Shown: positions 1-6,774, counted from the stretch's first letter. The stretch: 9,376 nucleotides of DNA from JAGTRP01 sp050259815 (GCA_050259815.1 JBLNBI010000009.1:1-9376), one strand, 5' to 3'. A program made the numbers and translations. The notes: generated by a model not told the origin, from the sequence alone.

Positions 1-1
1 C

Positions 2-1378
2 GATGGCCGGGAGTTATCTCCGGACGAACTGATCATGCAGCGCGCCGCCAGTCAGGGATGCGCCATCACAGATGCCGAGAACCGGCTGGAATTCCGGGAC
101 GGGCGGCAGGTCTGGCTGTACGGCCATGCGACGCCCCTGTATTACCATGACGGCGCTGTGCGAGGGGTAGTGGCCGTCTTTTCGGACATCACCGAGCGTA
201 AACAGGCCGAGCAGCAGATACGGGCCAGCGAGATCCGCTTCCACTCCACCTTCGACCAGATGGCCGTCGGCCTGGCCCACGTCTCCCAGGAGGGCTTGCT
301 GCAAAGGGTCAATGCCAAGTTTGCCGCCATTACCGGCTACGACCGCCAGACCCTGGAGCGCATGAGCTTCCAGGAAATCACCCACCCGGACGACCTTCAG
401 GCTGACCTGGATTACGTGGCGAAGCTGCTCGCCGGCAGCATTTCCGGCTATACGATGGAAAAGCGCTACATCCGCAAGGACGGGACCGCCATCTGGTGCA
501 ACCTTACGGTTTCCCTGGTGCGAACCGCCGCCGGGGAGCCGGACTATTTCGTTTCGGTGGTGGAAGACATCCAGGCCCGGAAGGAGGCGGAGGCGGCATT
601 GGCGGAGGAACGGGACGCCCGTCATCGTTTGCTGGCCACCCAGGTGGCCGAGCGGACGACGGAGTTGGCCCACTCCAACGAGGCGTTGTTACGCAGCAAC
701 ATGGAACTCAGTAACTTCGCCCATGTGGCTGCCCACGATTTGCAGACGCCCCTTCGCTCCATTGCCGGCTTCGCCCAGCTCCTCCAGTCGTCGGCGGGCG
801 GCAAGCTGGCCGGAGAGGAACTCGAATGGCTCAAGCTGATCGTCGGCAATACCCGGCGCCTGCAGGAGCTCATTCACAGGCTTCTGGCATATTCCCGGCT
901 GGACGCCCAAGCCCGGGCCTATGAGGAAACGGATCTCCAGGAGCTGTTGAACCAGGTGATTTCCGCCCTGAATGGCCCAATCAAGGAATCCGGCGCAATC
1001 GTCTCCTGCAGCGGATTGCCGACCCTGGCGGTGGACCGGACGCAAGTGGCGCAGCTGTTTCAGAACCTGATCGAAAACGCCCTCAAGTACCGGTCCGACA
1101 AACCGCTTTGCCTATCGATTTCCAGCAGGCGCCAGGGAGGCGAATGGATATTCTCGGTGGCGGATAACGGTATCGGGATCGATCCGAAACACCACCGGCG
1201 AATTTTTGAAATCTTCCGACGGCTTCATTCCTATGCCGAAATTCCCGGGACGGGCATCGGCCTCGCCATTTGCCAGCGGATCGTTTCCCGCCATGGCGGC
1301 CATATGTGGGTGGAATCGGAGAAGGGCAAAGGGAGCATCTTCCGTTTTTCCCTACCCGCCGCGAGTCCGAAAGCCTGA
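2..1378 (+). CDS. PAS-PAS sensor histidine kinase, 5'-truncated by window edge
   Basis: This is the C-terminal part (458 residues visible) of a two-component sensor kinase. The frame is open to the left edge, and the residues before the first in-window ATG (position 35) read as normal PAS sequence (DGRELSPDEL), so that ATG is internal and the gene starts upstream. Domains in order: the end of a PAS/PAC domain (about residues 1-65, closing with FSDITERKQAE), a second PAS/PAC domain (about 75-200, closing with VEDIQARKEAE), a charged probable coiled coil (about 195-240), a HisKA dimerisation helix with phospho-acceptor His245 in AAHDLQTPL, and a HATPase_c domain with N box (IENALKY, Asn359), G1 box (DNGIGI, from Asp388) and G2 box (GTGIGLAI). 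It ends just after the ATPase domain and has no receiver domain, so it must signal to a separate response regulator, which is not in the window. The visible part has no membrane segment. The gene is convergent with the oxidase operon. Its stimulus is unknown. Confidence 0.93.
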   Translation, partial: DGRELSPDELIMQRAASQGCAITDAENRLEFRDGRQVWLYGHATPLYYHDGAVRGVVAVFSDITERKQAEQQIRASEIRFHSTFDQMAVGLAHVSQEGLLQRVNAKFAAITGYDRQTLERMSFQEITHPDDLQADLDYVAKLLAGSISGYTMEKRYIRKDGTAIWCNLTVSLVRTAAGEPDYFVSVVEDIQARKEAEAALAEERDARHRLLATQVAERTTELAHSNEALLRSNMELSNFAHVAAHDLQTPLRSIAGFAQLLQSSAGGKLAGEELEWLKLIVGNTRRLQELIHRLLAYSRLDAQARAYEETDLQELLNQVISALNGPIKESGAIVSCSGLPTLAVDRTQVAQLFQNLIENALKYRSDKPLCLSISSRRQGGEWIFSVADNGIGIDPKHHRRIFEIFRRLHSYAEIPGTGIGLAICQRIVSRHGGHMWVESEKGKGSIFRFSLPAASPKA

Positions 1379-1459
1379 TCGGCTGATTCGCCCGGGGCAC
1401 AACGGTCGGGCCATGGCATCCCGCCGATCGGGTGACGGAACGGGGCGCGGTCCTGGGCG
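1379..1459. other. 81-bp convergent intergenic region
   Basis: This gap separates the stop of the left-hand kinase from the stop of the last oxidase-operon gene, so it should hold transcription ends for both strands. I see only short dyads: GCCCG at 1390-1394 pairing with CGGGC at 1407-1411, and CCCG/CGGG arms around 1420-1432. Neither is followed by a T-run on either strand, so no intrinsic terminator is called. Confidence 0.5.
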
Positions 1460-2233
1460 CTATCGGCGCGAGTAGTACCGCGCCGCGGCATCCATCTCTT
1501 CACAGCTCATCTGGCGGGTGATATTGCGCATCTGTCCGTAGATGTCGTTGGCGCGCTCTCCAAGGGCGAAGGCCCTGAGCTGGGCCCGGACGTAGGTCTC
1601 CGGCTCCCCATCCAGGCGGGGGCTGGCGGCCTTGTGGTCGATGCCGCCGTGGCAGGAGTCGCAGGCGGGGATGTTGCGCATGGGGGCGCCGTGGCGGACG
1701 ATGGCCGGCGCCTCGTCCGGCTGCGACTCCTCCGGCGGCGCTTCCCTGGGCAGGTAGGCGTAGTAGGCGGCCAGGTCCCGCATGTCCTGGTCGGACAGGT
1801 TCTGCACCAGGGGGGCCATGACGGCGCTCCGCCTGTGCCCTGCCTTGTAGTCCCGCAACTGCTTGTAGATGGCCTCGTCGTACTGCCCCGCCAGGTTGGG
1901 GGAGTCGGCCCGGCTCATGCCCCGGGCGCCGTGGCACATGGTGCATTGCATGGCCAGGGTGGCGCCCCGGCCGATGGAGAGGCTGTCCGCCGGCTGCATC
2001 ATCTTCGACGTGACGATCACGTCGCTGGGCCGGGCCACGGGCGAGGTGGGCTGCTGCAGGGGCCGCCAGGGCCGGGCCACGCCGGCGGCGCTGCAGATGG
2101 CGTTCCACAGGCCGCTGATGGAGCTGTCCCGCTGGGCGCTGGGTATCCATATGTAGCCGATGAGGCCCGCCACGATGGCGAGGGCTGCCAGGATGGCGAT
2201 GCTGGCCGCAGTCCAGTTGGTATCCGCCTTCAT
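1460..2233 (-). CDS. Membrane-anchored dihaem cytochrome c of the oxidase operon
   Basis: A 257-residue c-type cytochrome with an N-terminal hydrophobic helix (about residues 9-30) that should act as an uncleaved membrane anchor, leaving the rest in the periplasm. Two class I haem domains follow: CTMCH at 97-101 with probable axial Met139 (AVMAPL), and CDSCH at 191-195 with probable axial Met235 (YGQMRN). The arrangement resembles cytochrome c4. Between anchor and first haem is a segment GLWNAICSAAGV (41-52) with a non-haem Cys47. The start at 2233 is chosen because its ATG overlaps the subunit I stop as ATGA (2230-2233), a GGGGAAG ribosome site sits just upstream, and the protein then begins with the anchor. 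The same frame is open further upstream, but that part lies inside the subunit I gene and reads as shadow. The likely role, inferred, is passing electrons to the CuA site of the adjacent oxidase. It is the last gene of the operon. Confidence 0.9.
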   Translation of the reverse strand: MKADTNWTAASIAILAALAIVAGLIGYIWIPSAQRDSSISGLWNAICSAAGVARPWRPLQQPTSPVARPSDVIVTSKMMQPADSLSIGRGATLAMQCTMCHGARGMSRADSPNLAGQYDEAIYKQLRDYKAGHRRSAVMAPLVQNLSDQDMRDLAAYYAYLPREAPPEESQPDEAPAIVRHGAPMRNIPACDSCHGGIDHKAASPRLDGEPETYVRAQLRAFALGERANDIYGQMRNITRQMSCEEMDAAARYYSRR

Positions 2234-3861
2234 CGTTCTTCCCCGATGGGGACCGCCGGCACCGAGGTCTGCTTGAGGCTCATGAGCTGGGCGATGGGGA
2301 AACCGTAATTGACCACGGTGAGGCCGATCATCAGGGCCAGCCAGAGGGCGAAGCCGTTGAGTACCGCCGGCAGTTTGCCGGTGGGATGGGCCGGGGTGCT
2401 GAACTGGAATTCCGGCAGGTTGATCCGGTTGGCGAAGTGCCCCCGCACCAGGATGAGGAGAAAGAGGACCACCGACGCCACCAGCAGCAGTCCGCCCAGG
2501 AAGGTGATGGTGACGGCCACGGCCTGGGGGGCGACGGCCGGGTGGCCGTAGTCGAAGTAGGCCATGCGCCGGGGCATCCCGAGGATGCCGACGAAATGCC
2601 AGGGGAAGGTCACCACCAGCATGCCCACGAACCACAGCCAGAGCTGGGCCCGCATCAGCTTCAGGTCATCCAGGGCGCGGCCGGTGAGGTGGGGCCACAG
2701 GTCGTAGGCGATGGCGAAGTACATGATGACGATGGCGCCGCCGAAGATGAGGTGGAAGTGGCCGGTGATCCACTGGGTGTTGTGGACGGCGAAGTCCATC
2801 TGGTAGCTCATGTTGATGATCCCCCCGGCGCCGCCGAAGCCCAGCAGCACGAAGGAGAAGGCCACCGCCAGCATCATGGGATTCCGCCAGGGCAGGGCGG
2901 CGATCCAGCCGAAGAAGCCCTTGCCGCCCCGCAGCCGGCCGGCGATCTCGGCCGAAGCGCAGATGGTGAAGATGGTGAGCAGGGTGGGCACCGACACCAT
3001 GCCGGTGAAGGCGGCGTGGACGAATTTCACCCCGGCCCCCACCTGGGGGTCCTGGAAGAGGTGGTGGATGCCGATGGGCATGGAGAACACCAGGAAGAGG
3101 ATGAAGGCGATGCGCCCCATGGCGTCGCTGTAGAGCCGCCCGCCGATGGCCCGGGGCACCAGGGTGTAGAAGGCGATGTAGGTGGGCATGAGCCAGAAAT
3201 AGACGATGGCGTGGAGGGTCCAGGAGAAGAACACCCGGGCGAGTCCCGCGTCGATGGTGGCTTTCCAGCCCAGGGCCACCGGCAGGATCTGGAAGAGCAG
3301 CTCCATGGCCGCCCCCAGGGAGGTCCAGGCCCACAGGTAGGCGCCGGCCACGTTGGCGAACATGGGCAGGGGCACCGACTCCCCGGGATGGGCCTTCTTC
3401 CAGGCCCGCAGGTTGATGGACATGAGGGCCACCCAGATCCAGGAGCCCACCACCACCAGGACGATGCCGATGTAGTAGAAGGGGTTGGCGATCATGGGGG
3501 GATAGAAGGTGTAGAGCACCGAAGCCAGCCCCAGGGAAACCGGCGCCATGGCCGTCACTACCCCCAGCACCACCAGGCTGAAGCCGGCCCAGGCCCAACG
3601 CACGCCGATGAGGCGCTGCTTCAGGGCCAGTTCGACGATGGCGTAGCCGAAGCCCATGGCCACCAGGGTGGGCAGGACATAGCCCATGGCCGAGCCGTGG
3701 GCGGTGACCGAGCGGTAATAGAGCTCGGGGTTGTCGATCCAGCCGTGGCCGGGGGCGCGGACGTACATCTGCCATTCCCCCAGGAGGGCGGCCACGGCGA
3801 AGGCCGCGAACCCCAGCCAGAAGTGGGCGAGCACCAGGCGCCGGGTGTCTTCATTGAGCAC
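2230..3861 (-). CDS. cbaA: ba3-type (B-family) haem-copper oxidase subunit I
   Basis: This is the catalytic subunit (543 residues, about 13 hydrophobic helices) of a terminal oxidase that reduces O2 to water and pumps protons. Long stretches parallel the Thermus ba3 subunit I. Visible ligands are His55 (low-spin haem, TAHGSAMGY), His217 for CuB with Tyr221 for the His-Tyr cross-link (HAIVY), His266 and His267 for CuB (GIHHLF), and His368 (high-spin haem) and His370 (low-spin haem) in TGHFHL. These sit at a near-constant offset of 16-17 from the Thermus numbering. The equivalents of its single K-type proton channel are also present: Tyr228, Tyr232, Thr293, Thr296, Thr299. The active-site Tyr and the CuA-bearing partner subunit argue against nitric oxide reductase. 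The start is GTG at 3861, overlapping the subunit II gene by 11 bp. It is supported by AGGAGG seven bases upstream; no in-frame ATG lies nearby. The Pro of the usual HPxVY motif is Ala here. Confidence 0.95.
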   Translation of the reverse strand: MLNEDTRRLVLAHFWLGFAAFAVAALLGEWQMYVRAPGHGWIDNPELYYRSVTAHGSAMGYVLPTLVAMGFGYAIVELALKQRLIGVRWAWAGFSLVVLGVVTAMAPVSLGLASVLYTFYPPMIANPFYYIGIVLVVVGSWIWVALMSINLRAWKKAHPGESVPLPMFANVAGAYLWAWTSLGAAMELLFQILPVALGWKATIDAGLARVFFSWTLHAIVYFWLMPTYIAFYTLVPRAIGGRLYSDAMGRIAFILFLVFSMPIGIHHLFQDPQVGAGVKFVHAAFTGMVSVPTLLTIFTICASAEIAGRLRGGKGFFGWIAALPWRNPMMLAVAFSFVLLGFGGAGGIINMSYQMDFAVHNTQWITGHFHLIFGGAIVIMYFAIAYDLWPHLTGRALDDLKLMRAQLWLWFVGMLVVTFPWHFVGILGMPRRMAYFDYGHPAVAPQAVAVTITFLGGLLLVASVVLFLLILVRGHFANRINLPEFQFSTPAHPTGKLPAVLNGFALWLALMIGLTVVNYGFPIAQLMSLKQTSVPAVPIGEER

Positions 3862-4411
3862 AGGAAAGCCTCCTGGTCTTGGCGGCCCGCTGCAGGAATT
3901 CGGCCTTGTCCACCACCTTCACATGGGCCCACATCCCCGCATGGCCGACCCCGCAGAACTCGTGGCAGGGCATCACCAGGTCGGCGGGCTTCCTGAAGGT
4001 GGTCTTGAAGGTGGAGACGTAGCCCGGTTCCAGCATCACATTCACATTGGTCTGGGCGATGTTGAAGCCGTGGACCACGTCGGCGCTGGTGCCCCGGAAG
4101 GTGATCGGCGTATCCGTGGGGATCAGCAGGCACTGGGGGGTGAAGGAATACTGGTTGCCCACCAGGCGCACGGTCACCGAACCGTCGCTCTCGATGGCGC
4201 TGCCCAGGTTGTCCTCGGTGAATTCCCCGGCCAGGTGCAGGGTCGTCGGGTCTACCGTCTCCAGCCGCATGGGGGGCATGGTGGCCCAGTGCAGGCTCAT
4301 GTATATCATCATGCCGATCAGGAAGGCGATGATGGCCAGGGTGACGGTGGCCCAGCGCATCTCCGCCCGGGCGGCAACCCGGGCGCTGTCGTGGCTGCTG
4401 TCGGTCGGCAT
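3851..4411 (-). CDS. cbaB: ba3-type oxidase subunit II (CuA subunit)
   Basis: A 186-residue protein with one N-terminal membrane helix (about 20-40) and a periplasmic cupredoxin domain carrying the dinuclear CuA centre, the electron entry point of the oxidase. All CuA ligands are visible: His114 (VVHGF) and the C-terminal motif CHEFCGVGHAGM supplying Cys149, Glu151 (backbone), Cys153, His157 and Met160. From my memory of the Thermus ba3 subunit II, these fall at the same residue numbers. ETVDPTTL (51-58) matches the same region of that protein. Glu17 near the membrane helix is the probable counterpart of Thermus Glu15, which lies at the mouth of the K channel. The protein is much shorter than A-type subunit II, as expected for the B family. 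The ATG at 4411 lies three bases after the upstream stop and has GAGGG eight bases ahead. The C-terminal 20 residues run past the cupredoxin core and include a Cys184 of unknown role. Confidence 0.95.
   Translation of the reverse strand: MPTDSSHDSARVAARAEMRWATVTLAIIAFLIGMMIYMSLHWATMPPMRLETVDPTTLHLAGEFTEDNLGSAIESDGSVTVRLVGNQYSFTPQCLLIPTDTPITFRGTSADVVHGFNIAQTNVNVMLEPGYVSTFKTTFRKPADLVMPCHEFCGVGHAGMWAHVKVVDKAEFLQRAAKTRRLSCAQ
3869..3874 (-). promoter_or_regulatory. Ribosome binding site for subunit I
   Basis: A perfect AGGAGG on the minus strand, seven bases before the GTG at 3861, lies inside the end of the subunit II gene. It decides the GTG start, because no nearby in-frame ATG exists, and implies strong, independent initiation for the catalytic subunit within the operon. 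Confidence 0.85.
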
Positions 4412-4414
4412 CGC

Positions 4415-4585
4415 TCAGGCCCTCGGGAGATAGACGAGGAAATAGAAGGCCAGCCAGATGGCGACCACGATGGCGGCGGCAGTGCCCGCCAGGGCGAAGG
4501 CGCCCACCGGCCCGCGGCTGACGATTTCATCCACGGCGGCCTGGTCGGAAACGGAAACAGATGGGGGCTCGGTTTCGATCAGCAT
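4415..4585 (-). CDS. cbaD: Small one-helix protein, probable ba3 oxidase subunit IIa
   Basis: A 56-residue reading frame exactly fills the gap between the trihaem cytochrome and subunit II genes: its ATG follows the upstream stop after 3 bases, and its own stop precedes the subunit II ATG by 3 bases. The first 27 residues are polar. Residues 28-53 form one hydrophobic helix (GAFALAGTAAAIVVAIW, then LAFYFLVYL), ending in PRA. The pattern GAxA-hydrophobic-IW/FWLxxYxxF-xxR resembles Thermus ba3 subunit IIa (34 residues), which supplies a helix replacing part of the larger A-type subunit II. Position directly before subunit II supports this. The N-terminal polar part is longer than in Thermus. 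The identification rests on topology, context and a short recalled pattern, not an alignment. Its ribosome site is weak, so translation is probably coupled to the upstream gene. Confidence 0.82.
   Translation of the reverse strand: MLIETEPPSVSVSDQAAVDEIVSRGPVGAFALAGTAAAIVVAIWLAFYFLVYLPRA
4420..4424 (-). promoter_or_regulatory. Ribosome binding site for subunit II
   Basis: GAGGG on the minus strand lies eight bases before the subunit II ATG at 4411 and within the last codons of the small subunit IIa frame. It supports the chosen start and close translational coupling of the two genes. Confidence 0.7.
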
Positions 4586-4588
4586 GGC

Positions 4589-5869
4589 TCAATCCAGGGT
4601 GGCGGCCCGCAGGGCATTGACTTCCCGCGCCGTGACCGGCGCCCCGTGGTTGCCCCAGGCGGTGCGGATATAGGTGACCACGGCGGCAATCTCCCCGTCC
4701 GACAGGAACTGGGCGAAGGGGGGCATGCCGTAGGGCATGGGATTCCTCCGGGTGCCCGGGGGATAGCCGCCGTTCAGGACCATGCGGATGGGATTGACCG
4801 CCGAGGCCATTTCGATGGACTGGTTGTTGGCGAGCGGCGGGTAATGGGGCAGCTTGCCGAGTCCGGCGGCACCGTGGCAGTTGCCGCAGTCCCGGTCGTA
4901 GATGCGCCGCCCCTCCGAGAACATCTGGGTGGCCTCGGCGGTGAGAGGCGAGTTTTCCGGTTCGGGGTTGGAGGTCTCCCGGGGCGGCAGGCTCTTCAGG
5001 TATACGGCCATGGCCCGGACATCGTCGTCGGAAAGGTACTGCAGGCTGTTGTAGGTGACCTCGGCCATCGGCCCATAGACCGCTCCCCGGTTGGAAATGC
5101 CGGCCTGGAGCAGGTCCACGATATCCTCGATTTTCCATTCACCCAGCCCCGCCTCCCGGTTGGAAGTGAGCGACGGGGCGTACCAGTTCTGCATCGGGAT
5201 CAGCCCGCCTTCGAAAGCCGCCGCCTCGGAGGCGCCGCCCAGGGCATTGATGGGGGTGTGGCACATGGAGCAGTGGCCCAGACCCTGGACCAGGTAGGCG
5301 CCCCGGTTCCATTCCGCCGACTTGTTCGTATCGGGCTGGTATTCGCCTTCCTTGAAGTACAGGGTGCGCCAGCCGATGAGGAGCGCCCGGTTGTTGTAGG
5401 GGAAGCGCATGTCGTGGGGCCGGTTGGGCTGGCGTACCGGCGGCACGGACTTGAGGTAGGCGAAGATGGCGTCGCAGTCCTGCCGGGTGACCTTGGTGTA
5501 GGCCGCGAAGGGCATGGCGGGGTAGAGGAGGGCGCCGTCCCGGGAGCGGCCGGTGTGCATCATGTTGTAGAAGTCGTCGGCGCTCCATTTGCCGATGCCG
5601 GTTTCCGGGTCCGGCGTGATGTTGGGGGAATAGAGGGTGCCGAAAGGGGTGGGCAGGGGCCGGTTGCCGGAAAAGATCCGGGTGCCCGGGATGGTGTGGC
5701 AGGCGATGCAGTCCCCCGCCTGGGCCAGGTACTTGCCCCGCTCGATAAGGGCGGACTCAGGCCGGGCGCCCCGGCCCGTCTGGGCGGCAGCGGCCAGCAG
5801 CATCCCGCCCAGGAGCAGGAATGCCAAGGCCAGGGAGAGGAATTTCGTGGGCTGGGGCAGGGCGGGCAT
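4589..5869 (-). CDS. Trihaem cytochrome c, alcohol/gluconate dehydrogenase cytochrome-subunit family
   Basis: A 426-residue periplasmic cytochrome with three class I haem domains: CIACH (54-58) with axial Met119 (YPAMPF), CSMCH (200-204) with Met268 (YGPMAEV), and CGNCH (328-332) with Met382 (YGMPPF). The N-terminus (about 8-29) is a hydrophobic signal sequence ending AAAAQ, consistent with Sec export or retention as an anchor. Length, haem spacing and phrases such as YLAQAGDCIACH and the NITPDPETGIG segment match the cytochrome subunits that carry electrons from membrane alcohol, aldehyde or gluconate dehydrogenases to quinone. No dehydrogenase flavoprotein or quinoprotein gene lies here; the partners are oxidase subunits, so I infer that it feeds the ba3 oxidase or links it to a dehydrogenase encoded elsewhere. 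The gene starts 13 bp after the upstream stop, with only a weak ribosome site, suggesting coupled translation. Confidence 0.93.
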   Translation of the reverse strand: MPALPQPTKFLSLALAFLLLGGMLLAAAAQTGRGARPESALIERGKYLAQAGDCIACHTIPGTRIFSGNRPLPTPFGTLYSPNITPDPETGIGKWSADDFYNMMHTGRSRDGALLYPAMPFAAYTKVTRQDCDAIFAYLKSVPPVRQPNRPHDMRFPYNNRALLIGWRTLYFKEGEYQPDTNKSAEWNRGAYLVQGLGHCSMCHTPINALGGASEAAAFEGGLIPMQNWYAPSLTSNREAGLGEWKIEDIVDLLQAGISNRGAVYGPMAEVTYNSLQYLSDDDVRAMAVYLKSLPPRETSNPEPENSPLTAEATQMFSEGRRIYDRDCGNCHGAAGLGKLPHYPPLANNQSIEMASAVNPIRMVLNGGYPPGTRRNPMPYGMPPFAQFLSDGEIAAVVTYIRTAWGNHGAPVTAREVNALRAATLD

Positions 5870-5882
5870 GGTGGGCTCGGAC

Positions 5883-6602
5883 CTATTGCCGCTGGCTGCC
5901 GCAGTCGAGGGGGAGCCGCAGGGGCCCGGCGCGGATCGGCCGGACGCTGGGGTTGGCCGGCAGGGAGGAGAGCCAGGAGGAGATGGCGGTGACGTCCTCC
6001 TCGGTAAGCCGGGCGGCGATGAGCTGCATGCAGTCCGGGGCCAGCGCCGTGCGGGTGCCGTAGCGCCAGGCGCCGAGCTGGGCGCTGATGTAGTCGGTGC
6101 GCAGCCCCAGGAGTCCGGGGATGCCGGGTTCCCGGCCGTTCAGTTCCGGCCCGTGGCAGGCGACGCAGGGGGGAATCCGGCGGGTGGGGTCGCCGTTGGT
6201 GACCAGGCGCTGGCCCCGGCCGAGCACCGCCTGGGAGGCGGTGGGCCGGGCCGGGGTGAAGGCGGGCAGGGGCTGGGCGGCGAAGTATTCCGCCATCTTC
6301 TGGAGGTAGGGGTCCGGGAGATAGGCCAGCAGGTAGTTCATGGGGGTGTACTTGCGTCGCCCCTCCCGGAAGGCGACCAGCTGGTTGTACAGGTAGCCTG
6401 CGGGCTTGCCGGCCAGCCTGGGGAAATAGACGTTGCCGACGCCCTTGCCCCGTTCCCCGTGGCAACCGACGCAGGCCAGGACCCGGGCTTCGATGGTGTC
6501 CGGCACTTTGTCCGATGGGGTACCCGCCGCCCCCTGGGCGGTTGCCGCGGTGCTGACGATGAAGGCGCAACAAGCTGTCGCAAGGCGCAGGCTTCGGATC
6601 AT
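5883..6602 (-). CDS. Periplasmic dihaem cytochrome c (c4-like), first gene of the oxidase operon
   Basis: A 239-residue exported dihaem cytochrome. A typical signal peptide (residues 1-22 or so, ending TAATAQG) is followed by CVGCH at 44-48 with axial Met88 (YTPMNY) and CVACH at 146-150 with axial Met192 (DCMQLIAARLT). Each half has the cytochrome c4 pattern (CHGxxGxG, then PRLAG in the first half, then Met and a C-terminal helix such as LQKMAEYFAAQP), so it is probably a soluble or loosely bound electron carrier donating to the oxidase. Two additional cysteines, Cys191 (next to the axial Met192) and Cys234, could form a disulphide. The ATG at 6602 has AGGGA five bases upstream and begins a proper signal peptide. 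It heads the operon, directly beside the divergent control region. The C-terminus (from about residue 217) runs past the last haem-domain helix and has no recognisable motif. Confidence 0.92.
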   Translation of the reverse strand: MIRSLRLATACCAFIVSTAATAQGAAGTPSDKVPDTIEARVLACVGCHGERGKGVGNVYFPRLAGKPAGYLYNQLVAFREGRRKYTPMNYLLAYLPDPYLQKMAEYFAAQPLPAFTPARPTASQAVLGRGQRLVTNGDPTRRIPPCVACHGPELNGREPGIPGLLGLRTDYISAQLGAWRYGTRTALAPDCMQLIAARLTEEDVTAISSWLSSLPANPSVRPIRAGPLRLPLDCGSQRQ

Positions 6603-6759
6603 GCAGGTCCCTGGATCTGATCGAGTCAGGTGGTTGGGAGCGAATATCTCGCGGCCGGGATCGGCGTCGAGACAGTCGAGGCTTGCTTTGTCGCTAGACT
6701 GGGTGCCGCCGGGAAAATCCCAGCCCTACCCGGGGAATAAGGTGATGATTCGAGGCGAA

Positions 6760-6774
6760 ACCGGTCATTCCGGT
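6760..6774. repeat. Short dyad ACCGG-N5-CCGGT in the divergent region
   Basis: Perfect five-base arms flank TCATT. The same stretch also reads as an imperfect tandem repeat, CCGGTCATT followed by CCGGTAATC (6761-6778). It could be an operator half-site pair between the two divergent genes, but arms this short arise easily by chance in GC-rich DNA. Confidence 0.35.

Noticed and set aside
1379..1459. Bidirectional intrinsic terminator
   Set aside because: Only four- to five-base stems with no T-run on either strand.
2234..2635. Extension of the terminal dihaem cytochrome upstream of 2233
   Set aside because: The added part lies inside the subunit I coding sequence, is Arg/Pro/Gly-rich, and would bury the membrane anchor. 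The ATGA overlap and ribosome site favour 2233.
2230..3861. Nitric oxide reductase identity for subunit I
   Set aside because: The active-site Tyr221, K-channel residues and a CuA subunit are all present, and the pattern follows Thermus ba3. NO reduction as a side activity cannot be excluded.
2386..3996. A 536-codon plus-strand frame opposite subunit I
   Set aside because: It is very rich in Gly, His, Glu and Asp and lacks domains. It mirrors codons of the subunit I gene.
4318..4530. A 70-codon minus-strand frame across the IIa-subunit II junction
   Set aside because: The adjacent frame (4415-4585) gives a clean membrane helix and exact gene spacing; this one is Ser/Pro-rich shadow.
3731..5992. 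A 753-codon plus-strand frame opposite the oxidase and cytochrome genes
   Set aside because: It is antisense to five well-supported genes with all functional motifs, has low-complexity Gly/His/Val-rich content and no recognisable domain. It is typical of GC-rich shadow frames.
5637..6620. A 327-codon plus-strand frame opposite the dihaem and trihaem cytochromes
   Set aside because: It is Gly-rich without a domain, and the minus strand encodes haem motifs and signal peptides over the same stretch.
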